Shown in pieces: positions 42,388-53,000 of a DNA stretch of 64,000 bases. The first letter of the stretch is position 1, and every line of letters begins with the position of its first letter. A model generated the notes under the pieces. The model did not search any database and had not been told where the DNA came from. It was given only the letters and a program-made list of their open reading frames with translations. The stretch covers positions 7,548,501 through 7,612,500 of the forward strand of contig CM075202.1 in the NCBI GenBank assembly GCA_037577475.1, read 5' to 3'. A program made the translations under genes and the position numbers. Source of the DNA: Chaunax sp. Z400 (taxonomy: Eukaryota > Chordata > Actinopteri > Lophiiformes > Chaunacidae).

Positions 42388-45052
42388 ATGGTGTTTTACT
42401 TTACAAGTGCCGGTGAGTAAAGCCACAGGGCTCGCGACAATGTTAGCTAGTAGCTTAGTTAGCCTCTTCAAAGCTGTGTGCTTTATGTATCATTAATTTG
42501 ACTATATCCTTTATGTGTTAATTGCCAGCTTAATTTTTGTCATCAAACGTCAGTAACAAACGATGTGTGTGTTTTTCCCTCAGTGGTGAACCCTCCCCAC
42601 ACAATCTACATGGGAAAAGACAAATATGAAAGTAAGTTCGTCAGGTTGCAGACACCCATTTTCACACTTAATGGTCTATGACTGTTGTATAACCTTTTAT
42701 ATCCCTTTGTGCTGTCTCTCTGATTATTGTATCTCTTTGTTGAACTAATACTTGTGATAAATCATGCTACATCACCGTTAACTTGCTGACATTGGTTTTG
42801 CAGATGAGGATCTAATAAAGTACGGATGGCCTGAAGACATCTGGTTAGACTTTTTGTGTTGCATACCTTCCCCCATGAAAAGCTAGTGTTTGTTTAATAA
42901 TTAGCAAATGTCATTCTCTGTCTAGTAATACATAATCTACAAGTACAATTTGTGACCACAATAACCAGGGAAATTAGGCTGAATATTAGTTAATGCTGTC
43001 TTGTTGTTTGAACTGAATAACTTATGCTTTTCTCTTAATCCAGGTTTCATGTGGACAAACTGTCTTCGGCTCATGTCTATCTGCGACTGCCAAAGGTAAG
43101 GTGTAAACACAATTAACCTAAAATACTGACACTTACACATACAATCCCGGCCCTACATAGTATAAATTTTGGCTCTTGGATAACTTTATGATCAGTGCCA
43201 ACTATGTTGGATTTATTTTTGTTTTCTTTATCTTTTGTCAGTTTAAAAATGAGTCACAAATTATGCTCAGGACGATCTTAATACATTTTCAATTTGTCCT
43301 CAAAGTAATTCAAAGTGTTACATTCGTTAGTACGCACTAAAACATGCCAGAAGTATTTTGTCAAGAACTAAAAAGACCCTTGAAAAACTGTCAGACATAG
43401 CCCTCTAGTTCCAACATGGGAATCGTATCTGGGAAAGGTCATTCAGACACCGTTCAACGAGCCACCAAGCACTTAGTGTACAGCATACAAATGCCGTTAG
43501 CACAATAAGCACTAATGAATGCACCGTGTGTCTTTTCTAGGGCCAGACTATAAATGATATCCCCCCAGAGGTGCTGATCGACTGTGCACAGCTGGTGAAA
43601 AACAACAGCATCCAAGGTAAAGATCTGCTTCCTGATAATGTCATCATGTCATTTGTAGAATGAAGGTGATCAGGGATCAGATACAAGATTTGCTTGTCAG
43701 AATAAGCCTTTTGTTGTCTTGGTGTGGTTAAACCATAACCTTAATTATCAAAGCTGCTCAAAGTTAATGACAGTTGCTGTATTTAAAAAAAAGTTCATCC
43801 TTAATCCTGTAAGCTGACACCTGCCCTGAGAAAGTATCCTGTCAAAACCTCCTTCTGCTGTATATTTGTGAGTGACACATGCAGTAGTGCCTTGTGTTTG
43901 GTGTATATGAACGCAAACTATGTTGTATGCCGTCAGGCTGTAAGATGAACAACATCAATGTGGTTTACACACCATGGGCCAACCTGAAGAAGACTGGAGA
44001 CATGGATGTGGGACAGATCGGCTTCCATCGACAGAAAAAGGTCAGTAGAACAGCACTAAAATGAAAACACTCTTAAGTTAAAAAAAAAATTATCAAATGC
44101 TATAAGCACAGCTGAACTTGATGAATGCTTCTTGTTCACTGCGATCTCACAAGTTGTTTTCATGCTTACACAACTGAGTGGCACAAAGGAGCTTCATCAT
44201 GAGTGTGTTTTCACCACTGTCTGACCTGTTCAGGTGTTTGATGCTTGCACTGTTTCACAGGTGAAGATTGTGGCGGTGGAGAAGAAGATCAATGAGATCG
44301 TAAACCGTCTGGAGAAAACAAAGACAGAAAGCTTCCCCGACCTGGCGGCGGAGAAAGAGTCGAGAGACCAAGAGGAGAGGAATGAGAAGAAAGCTCAACT
44401 CCAAGATCAGAAGAAGAAAGAGAAGGAAGAGCAGAAGAGGAAAAAAGAGTTGGAAGAACTCAAGTATGTCTGCCTCTTTTTTTCCCCCAATGTTGTTATT
44501 ATATAGTAAAATTTGATTCAGCTAAAAAAAGGGTCTATAGCTTATGAGACCATTCAGTGTATAACTTTTGATTATTACCTGAAAACAAACATCCACATAT
44601 TTAAATCAGTGCAGGTTTCACGTTCACTGACATTACAGTGTTATTTAAAGAATTGCTGTAAAATTTGTGTGTATGTACATAATCCTCTTTACATTTATCC
44701 ATTTTTTATGTTTTGGTTTCTCTCCAGGAACTATTCTTCACTGCTGAAGAGTGAAAATATGAAGACTAATGAGGTGAGGACAGATCTTGACATCTATATG
44801 TCGTTAGGCAGTTCACAGACAGAATCAGTGTCAAAAGGCGACATTAAACATCTGATTATTGACATTAACTGACTGAATGAAGCAGAACAAAACAGTTTCA
44901 ATTAAGCTTTCATTTTAAGAGTTATGTACAAAGAAGTCACTCTTCGTTTGTCAGCACAATTGTTTCATATGTCAGGTAATGTTCGTCACATTAATTTGTG
45001 CTTCACTGCATGTCATTTGCAGGATGGTTACGATTCAGACGACTTCATGTGA
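42388..45052 (+). CDS. ccdc25: coiled-coil domain-containing protein 25 (NFACT-R/DUF814 family)
   Basis: Nine exons: 42388-42412, 42584-42631, 42804-42843, 43044-43095, 43541-43616, 43937-44040, 44261-44463, 44728-44773 and 45023-45052. They total 624 nt, 207 aa (human 208), and all phases agree. The protein begins MVFYFTSA, then [57 protein letters not shown] and DVGQIGFHRQKK. A charged coiled coil (aa about 115-185, rich in KKEKEEQKRKK) follows, and the tail is DSDDFM. The N-terminal half is the NFACT-R (DUF814) domain. Human CCDC25 has been reported as a transmembrane sensor of neutrophil-extracellular-trap DNA, and the family is ancient and probably also intracellular. The residues just after the first exon (VVNPPH) are not those I recall from human. 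It is divergent from esco2. Confidence 0.96.
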
Positions 45053-46523
45053 GAGGTGAAAGAACACCAGGCAGCAGGCTGACCGAATCCTCCTCCACCA
45101 CTAGAATCTGCTGTCAGGATGCTCTCCTGCTGCTTTCGCTTGCTGTAACTCTGCGCTGACATGAGAACAACTAAAATGAACGAATATTGTTTTGCTTTTG
45201 GACACCTGGAGCAGAAAGTGAGCCGCTGAGCGATAGTGCCGGGACTTGTACCACAAGCTGATTGGTTCAAAACACTGCTATCAAGCCAAACTCAGTTGGC
45301 TGGCCTCTTTATCAAGGGACAATGTAGTAGAAACACAAGACAGCAGGAGTTCTGAAGATAGTTTTTGGGGGAAAAACACTCAAACAGCAGAAATCTGATT
45401 CCATCTGTCGTCCATGTCGACTGATGTGGATGCATGATGGAGCTCGTCTTTGAATAACCATGCAAACCTGAAGGTTTCAAACCCTGCTGCTGCCTCACTT
45501 CGTGATGTCATTTCTCTGCATGTCCAATTTTGTCAAAATTGAGCCCACAGTTATAGTTACTTAGGTTGATAAGCCATTAAATTCTTTGCAAAGCACCATA
45601 ACCGTCCCAGCTACTATCATTTAATAATAATAATGACTTAAATTGGCTGCAATTTAACTGCAGAACCAGTGTATGGAGCCACTGAAGTCCAACAACAAGC
45701 AACTATCTTTGTGGTCTGCTATATGTGGAGAAAGTGAGCTACAGGAGTTTGTAAGAGAATTGGAAACCAGGAGAGTGACGGAAGGGCAAAAGCATGTATG
45801 AAAAAGAAAAAATGTAAAAGTAAAATGTTAATGTCATCATGCTAAATTTTAGGTTAGTTTGTAATCAAGCTTTTTCAATCTTCTCTCACATGTCAATAAA
45901 TCAACAATCCTAGAATGAGTACAAGCTATGGTAGCAACAATTGTAAATGTTTTTTCTATTTCAGAAAAACGTAGGGAATTGTATGCATATTAAATGATCT
46001 AACAATGAGCAGCTGGAAGGGAAGGGAAGTTGAGCTGTGTAAACATTGTGGGGATATGTGTTGTTGACATTTTGAATGTATCTTTGTATTATCATGACTA
46101 CATGTTACACCATTTGGAATTCCAAAACACTTCCCCCTTCATTTTTCCTACCAAAAACTCTTTCCTACATTGCAATGTATTGATCTCAATGGATAAATAA
46201 TTATTTTTTTGTGTGTGTGTGTATTATGAGGCATAACGATAAAAAGTAAACACAGACTTCAGTCAAACTTATAATTAGTTTGTTGTTGTTTTTTAAGAAG
46301 ATGAAGATTGAGAAGTGAAGCATCTGGAGGATGACTATTATTTGCCCTGATTCAGTAGGATTTTGAATGTTATATCTGCATTTTCAAAGTAGGTAGGTTA
46401 CAGGAATTAAACACTACCCACAGGCTTTTCGGTGTCTAGGGTGTGTGCAAAGAATAAATACAAATGGCTGATGGACTTGTGTTATCATTGTAAGAATAAA
46501 TGATAGATAAGTAAAGGTGTTTC
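45053..46523 (+). other. ccdc25 3' UTR and intergenic DNA
   Basis: Unique-looking non-coding sequence. A candidate AATAAA for ccdc25 is at 45895-45900. Nothing else was recognised up to the tRNA gene. Confidence 0.5.
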
Positions 46524-46596
46524 TGGAGGATGCGGGCATCGATCCCGCTACCTCTCGCATGCTAAGCGAGCGCTCTACCATTTGAGCTAATCCCCC
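46524..46596 (-). tRNA. tRNA-Ala (anticodon AGC), copy 1
   Basis: The 73-nt minus-strand cloverleaf is complete: a 7-bp acceptor stem GGGGGAT/ATCCTCC with the alanine-identity G3-U70 wobble, D arm GCTC/GAGC, anticodon arm CTCGC-TTAGCAT-GCGAG (AGC), a 5-nt variable loop, T arm GCGGG-ATCGATG-CCCGC, and discriminator A. No intron and no encoded CCA. The T-loop begins A-T rather than T-T. Confidence 0.96.
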
Positions 46597-47018
46597 ATCC
46601 TGTACTCAGTGGAGCGTGTGTAAGGACCGATGGAGGAGAGCCCGACACGCAGCCCCTGGTCCGCAGTACTGAATTTCGCACATATACGTCATCGAGAATG
46701 GTAGCAGAATATAATTGTGGTACCTGAAACTAATCCTCCTCCAATGATATCCAAAGCCATGTCTTGAAATGATATTTTTAATATTTGATCTTGCCTGATC
46801 TCTGCCAGTTGCTCCTGTGCCACCAGTGGCATTTCCGTCTCTGACATCATTGCGCACTCCTGCATCACTTGTTCTTGTGGGCTGTGTTGAATTGTCAAGC
46901 ACGCACTTAGCGACATGGGTAAAAGGGCTTGTGAGAGAAATTTTCTATATAAATTAATTACTGTTCAAGTGCATATAAAAGCATATCGGTAGAGTAGAAC
47001 TATAAACAGAGAAAAGAA
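46597..47018. other. spacer between the two tRNA-Ala genes
   Basis: Contains only short minus-strand ORFs (75-98 codons, in overlapping frames) with no motif I recognise. It shares no obvious similarity with the flank of the second tRNA copy. Confidence 0.4.
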
Positions 47019-47091
47019 TGGAGGATGCGGGCATCGATCCCGCTACCTCTCGCATGCTAAGCGAGCGCTCTACCATTTGAGCTAATCCCCC
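47019..47091 (-). tRNA. tRNA-Ala (anticodon AGC), copy 2
   Basis: Identical over all 73 nt to the copy at 46524-46596, same strand, 495 bp away; the flanks differ. On the minus strand the gene is followed within a few bases by CATTCTTTT (plus 47011-47019), giving a TTTT pol III terminator. Confidence 0.96.
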
Positions 47092-47290
47092 TGCTTTGCG
47101 GAAGCAGACACAATGGATAAATACAGCTGGTAATCTCTATTATATGGGTTTTATTAAGATAAAACTTATGACTTTAACAAGTAAAAATGAGGACCAGAAA
47201 GCAATTTACAATAAATTTTTGGACAGCCAGCATTACATTTAAAATTTAACGCTGATCTAAGTCCGTCTGTGCGGTCAGATCTGAGCAAAA

Positions 47291-47385
47291 ACACTGGACA
47301 GCGCCCGTGGTTCGATCCCATGGAGGGAGGGAGGTTCGTAATCTGAAAGATTTGAGCAGAAGTAACCACTGAGCTAAACCAGTGT
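47291..47385 (-). other. tRNA-like inverted-end element, copy 1
   Basis: The minus strand starts ACACTGG and ends CCAGTGT (perfect 7-bp terminal pairing over 95 nt), followed by TTTTT. Just inside the 5' end is TTTAGCTCAGTGGTTAC, an almost canonical pol III A box/D arm. A T-arm-like stem-loop is also present, but its loop (TTCGATC) has canonical orientation on the opposite, plus strand. There is no proper D stem or anticodon arm, so this is not a functional tRNA as written. Confidence 0.5.
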
Positions 47386-48070
47386 GGTGATAGACGCAGG
47401 AAAAGGGCTTTATAAAGGCTTCCGTTGTGTAGTCTGTAGTCTCAGAACAGAAAGCAAAGATTCCCACAGGGCTGATCCAGTGAAACATGTTGGAGAAACC
47501 AGTTTTTTAGACATGAACCTGAAGTTGAGTACAGCAGACTACTTGTTACATTCACCACGTGTGACATAATTACATTCCTAAATGACCCTGTTTTTTTTAT
47601 GACAAAAACACAAAAGAAGAATCCTCCCAGCGGAATAGGAAATGTTGACTCTTCTCCAGATCTGGGTGCATACGTGGGTACAATGTGCATATCGCCTGGG
47701 CAAGAACTCTAATTATAGTGATACAGTTTTCCCATATGAGCACTAACAAAGATTGCTTATCAGAGCAGCGGAAGGCAAGTCAAATTTTATTCTTATTATT
47801 ACCTTTAACTTGTTTAGCCTTTTAGAGAGAGCAGAGACTAGAGGAAACTGTACTGACTGTGAACTTGTCCTTTTATTTATAGAAATCTTCACTCATTGCA
47901 GCATGGTGAAGAACCCAGACCCCCTAACACCTAACCGTCATGAACATTTACGTACGTGCGCACATATAGAAAGTAGAGCACATCTTCTCTTCATTAATAA
48001 AATAGGCATCCGTTCATTTTGCGTATTCTTATAATTCTAAGTCCGTCTGTACGGTCAGATCTGAGCAAAA

Positions 48071-48165
48071 ACACTGGACAGCGCCCGTGGTTCGATCCCA
48101 CGGAGGGAGGAAGGCTCGTAATCTGAAAGATTTGAGTAGAAGTAACCACTGAGCTAAACCAGTGT
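48071..48165 (-). other. tRNA-like inverted-end element, copy 2
   Basis: The second copy, 780 bp on. The terminal 7-bp pairing and TTTTT are kept, and one substitution makes the internal T-arm-like stem perfect (CGTGG/CCACG around TTCGATC on the plus strand). Origin from a tRNA is likely; function is unknown. Confidence 0.5.
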
Positions 48166-48531
48166 GGTGGCAGGAGCAGGAAAAGGGCATTATAAAGGCT
48201 TCCGTTGTGTAGTCTGTAGTCTCAGAACAGAAAGCAAAGATTCCCACAGGGCTGATCCAGTGAAACATGTTGGAGAAACCAGTTTTTTAGACATGAACCC
48301 GAAGTTGAGTACAGCAGACTGTCGTTACATTCACCACGTGTGAAATAATTTTCCTTTTATTTATAGAAATCTTCACTCATTGCAGCATTGTGAAGAACCC
48401 AGACCCCCTAACCCTAACCGTCATGAACATTTACGTACGTGCGCACTTATAGAAGGTAGAGCACATCTTCTCTTCATTAATGAAATAGGCATCCATTCAT
48501 TGAGCATATTTTTCTTCTTTCACATAAGTCC

Positions 48532-48603
48532 TCCTCGTTAGTATAGTGGACAGTATCTCCGCCTGTCACGCGGAAGACCGGGGTTCGATTCCCCGACGGG
48601 GAG
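48532..48603 (+). tRNA. tRNA-Asp (anticodon GTC)
   Basis: A 72-nt cloverleaf with acceptor TCCTCGT/ACGGGGA, anticodon arm TCCGC-CTGTCAC-GCGGA (GTC), T arm CGGGG-TTCGATT-CCCCG and discriminator G. Intron-less. The T-rich sequence TTTATTTTCC immediately after it can serve as pol III terminator. It is opposite in strand to the two tRNA-Ala genes. Confidence 0.97.
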
Positions 48604-48689
48604 TTTATTTTCCTTACATTGTATTATGCTTTATACCCTCATCTGCCGTTTGTGATAAATATAGTTATATAATATTTGCCCATTATCAT

Positions 48690-49500
48690 CCATAATCCAG
48701 ACTAGTTGGAAATGTTCAGAAGAAGGCAGACACAAACAAATTCTGGAATCAAAAGGCCCACCCAACATTACTTTAGCCCACCCAGAGTTGAAATTCTCTA
48801 CCCCGACAAAAACACTTTCCACATACTAAGAACAAAATTTTAAATTCTCAATCTAAAGCCAAAGAAATCCATTTCAAGATCTTAAATGGAGTATATCCAT
48901 CCAAAGATTTCTTGCGTCAGCGACTAGGAATCAAACCCAGTAATTGCGTCTTTTGTGATGATCTTGAAACTACGGATCATTTATTCTTCCAATGAATGCA
49001 CTCTGACGCTTTATGGCTGGACATCCATGACTGGCTTCACCCAAAGGTTTCTCAACTTAAAGCCTTCTCTGGAGAAGACATTATCTATGGACTTGGACAG
49101 TGCCAAAGATGACTTTCTGGTCAACACCACCCCTATACTTGGAAAATTCTACATACATAAACCCAAGTATATGACAGTGAAGCCCTTGTTTCATATTTTT
49201 CATTATGAATTTGTTTCCTACACTAAAGCCCTTAAAGTAATGAATATAAGTAAAGCTGTGAAACTCCTTAGCAATTTAGAAGTATATGATTTACACAAAA
49301 AGCCCTAGCTCTAATATTTTGTTATTCTTATTTTATTCTATTACTCTATTATTTTATTTTATTTTATTTATTGCTCTCTTGATCAATATGAGTTGTACGT
49401 ACATAATTCACTGTTTTTGTTTTGTTTTGTATGTTTCTTCCCTGTATAACTCAAACAGACATGTTCTGTTACTGAAAAATGGTTCAATTAAAAAAAAAGA
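48690..49500 (+). mobile_element. dead LINE (L1-like) 3' fragment
   Basis: The frame around 48850-49080 reads KEIHFKILNGVYP, then NCVFCDDLETTDHLFFQ, a stop codon where the last cysteine is expected, and MHSDALWLDIHDWLHPK. This C-x2-C ... H-x-F-F pattern and the following tryptophans are those of the region after the reverse transcriptase in L1-type elements. Further stops and frame breaks follow. The fragment ends near an A-run (about 49491-49499) after TGGTTCAATT, like a LINE 3' end. It is inactive. Confidence 0.65.
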
Positions 49501-50065
49501 GTTCAAAACCTGACATGGCGTCTGGTGGGATTATGGGAGTTGTTGTCTTCATTGTAACACGACTAGCAGTATCTGGTGTGATTTAGGCAGAAATGTACAC
49601 AGATGAGGGAATGTTTTACTCACATTAGGTTCACTCACATTCATCGACTCCCTCCCTCCCTCTCTGACTCTCTCCCGGCAGTATATCGAGAAACGACCAA
49701 ATGATATGCCATGTAACCTTTAGCAAAGTAGCATGTTTCTCTGTGGTATTTCTCCACATCACTGAATCGTTGCTGTAAATTCTGTGACCAGATTATTTGT
49801 GGTATTGGTCAACCAGGGAAAAGAGGTTTGGGAGAAGGCTTAACCAGTGACTATTAAAAACAATTTAGCAGTTTTAGGAAAGACTCAGCATAAATGGACA
49901 AGTTTCTGATTGACCCTTGATCATTCTCATCACACATTTTTGAGTTCATACAATGAGGTGTTTTTTAAGCAATTTAGACAATTTGGCATCATTATCAAAC
50001 ACCTGATTTGCATCGTAATGGCAGTACCAGGATGTTTAAAAAAACAACAACTTTAAATCCAGTCT

Positions 50066-53000
50066 CTACATTTGTGTCTGGCAAACGATCTTGGCCTCAT
50101 CTCTTTCATTGGCTGTCTTGTGCTTTAAGTAAGTCGCGTCCTCAACAGGCTGAGTAGGATTCTTGTACTCGTGATACTCTACAATGGGGTAAGTGATGGC
50201 GGTCAGCAGCAGAACGACCAGCAGAATGTACAGTTTGTACTCCAGGCACAGGAAGGTGCTGTAGGCGAAGGCGATAACAAAACCCAGTGACTCCCACATA
50301 CGGTAGTTGGCAAAGGCAGCTTCTTTGTCCCTTGGAAAAAGGATGCCATAAAGGGCTGCAGGACAGACAGTGGACGAAGGAACAACGACAAATTAATCCA
50401 ACAATGTTGATTATATACAAAGATCTTATAACACCCCACAATAATATCATCCAATTAAAAATGTAGATGGAAAAAAAATATTTAAAAAAACAAACAATTT
50501 TGCACTACTTAGAGCTTTACACATGCTGACCCCAAAATATCTTGACGGTGGCTTATGTGTGGAAGCTTAACAAGTGATGAAAAATAAAAGGGTTCACTGA
50601 ATGCTCTCATCTGATCTGATTTTTCTATTTGCTGGAGAAAGATCAGTTGGTAGTAAAAGATGTTGAAAATACTGTTGAGTCTGTCCTAGTGACTCATTTG
50701 GTTGACTATTTTGCCTCCAGCATGGCACAATTCCAGTCATGTTGCCCTAGCTGTGGCATTCCTGCAAATGTAATTTTCTCCCCTATTTTTATGCCTTTTT
50801 AGAGCAGAGTTTTAGTTTATAGCAATAGAGGCATCATTTTGAATTTGTTGGATATTTGGATATTATTATGCACCTCTCCACAAAGCACAATATGTAGATT
50901 ATCATACAAATGATTCCGATGAGTCACTGTGTCCATTTCTGTGGGAGTCTCTTACCATTAGTCTGAGTTTGCCAGACAGCATCCGCCATACCCCATAGAG
51001 CAGGAAATATGAAGAAGACATACAGCTGATCAGGATGAGGCTTCCAGTACAGGAGAGCAATGATACTGGAAAAGTTGATCAGTGCAGCTGAAAATGGACA
51101 GACATGCAAGATGTCATTCAAATCAGGTTTTTCATAAAGCATATGTATTTTATTGTCTTTTTCTAAGGCCCATAACCAATAATGAGTGAGGGTGATGGCA
51201 CAGGAATTGCTGATGACAAATTTAAATCTTTATTAGGTCATAATCTTATATAGAATACTCAGAACAGCCAGCTGATCCGACTCAAAATATACAATATGGG
51301 ACAGAAGAAAGTTATTCCTCCTCAATCTAAACTCAGAGGCGATTGAGAATTAAATTTTGGCATGAAAGTCATTGAATCTAACTCGCCAAAACAGCGCTGC
51401 ACTATTAACATTGTGTTTTATTATGGATTGTATTACTTGGACAGTGCAGTTGTCCTGTATGAGGAGATCTTACCCAGACAGAAGAGCGCAGCTCTCCCGG
51501 TGTACGGAGCCAGTCTCCCAAACAGAAAGGAGCAAAGAGAATTAGAGGCTCCAAAACACATCATCACAAAGCCAACAAAATGGATCCCCAAAGCACACGT
51601 CACATAGTTCTGTAGAGAAGCACAATATGGATTCTTATAAACAAACAAACAAACACAAATGATACATGATACATGAGGAAACCCCATAAAATCAAACAGA
51701 AACTACCAAAACAAAACCTCAAAATGGGACATCGGCTGTGGTGTGATCAGTTTTTGACCTTATATTTTTTCTTGGCCATGAATTGAAAAATAAAAATAAA
51801 AGAAATCAAATCAAATTTAGATCCACTGTTGCGAATCAAAGCCAGTGGCGTGAAAAGGAGAAAGAACATGCAATACATAACTTTTCAAATCCACCGTTCA
51901 GACCTTCTTAGAGTTCTGATTTTTGAAATAATTTAAGACGACTATTCCTTTACATCAACACTATATATTATATATATCAGATACCGTACATATAATCATG
52001 TATATTATTATTTTATATATATTATTATTATATATATAACCACTAGAGGGCTGCAGAACTCTCCAACAAGTGTTTTTGTCCACCTGCTGTCAATCTGTTT
52101 TGGCTTTCTCTTGACACACACACACACACACACATAATATATATAAAATAATAATAATATATAATGATATTACAGTAGCTGATACATATAATAAACAATT
52201 TTTATGTACATTGTACATTTTGTACATTTTCTCACCACTTTGTGCTTTCTTTACTTTATGTATTTATTGCCTGCTGTTTTTTTGCTCTCTTGATTTTAGC
52301 TCTATGTTACAAAAAGCTCACGTTTTGCTTTTTCAAGTTGCCTGCATTAACGTCAAAGGATCAAGTGCCATGCACACAGGTTAATACTTTCACAAAGTCT
52401 GATGACTGATGATTGTAGATCTCCTCACCTTGGTGTACTCTCCGGAGAGGAAGCTCTGCTCAAAGCCGCTGTACATGGTGAGGGGAATGAGGGTCAGCAG
52501 CCTCCAGTCTTTCAGCAGTCTGAACGTGGCCAGGAAGGTATGGCAGAAGGGCTCCCCGTTCCCACGAAACTGGCTGGCCTGCTCCCGGTCAATGTTATCC
52601 AGAAACACTGCCACAATCAGCATGGCCAGCACACCTACGCCTATCACACAACACAGGACGGACAAAAGCGATTGTTAGACAGCTGCAAAAGTATCCTGGT
52701 GCTACAATAGTTTGATTAGTGACAGTGGCATTGGTGGAGGTATGCGCTCTCTGAGTGCTTTCGAGTTTTAATGTTGGAGTTTAGTTTTTCTCATCAGAAT
52801 TATTATACACTGTTAATTATTAAGCCAATTTTATAAAACAGTACAAGTTAGGTAGTCGACAAGAAGAACTACAAACAAGCCAAGAACTACAAAATGGCTA
52901 TGTAATCAACATGGTTTGATTAAAAATGTGTAGAGCTAAAAAAAAAAAATCAAATACATTTTTGTCTGTTTCGTCTGCACCTATCTTTTTAATCTGAGGG

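Larger units (their letters stand above)
47255..48512. repeat. tandem duplication with 780-bp offset
   Basis: 47255-47570 aligns without gaps at its start to 48035-48350 (for example TCTAAGTCCGTCTG and GCCCGTGGTTCGATCCCA in both), with scattered substitutions. The following part of unit 1 (about 47865-48034, CCTTTTATTTATAGAAATC onward) is repeated at about 48351-48512. Unit 1 carries about 300 bp (47570-47868) that unit 2 lacks. The array ends 20 bp before the tRNA-Asp gene. Confidence 0.9.

Noticed and set aside
46606..46916. Two overlapping minus ORFs (98 and 75 codons) between the tRNA-Ala genes
   Set aside because: Mutually overlapping frames, no recognised family, no splice context; possibly a transposon scrap but not supportable.
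49286..49513. 75-codon ORF after the LINE fragment
   Set aside because: AT-rich translation of the LINE 3' tail and A-run, not a gene.
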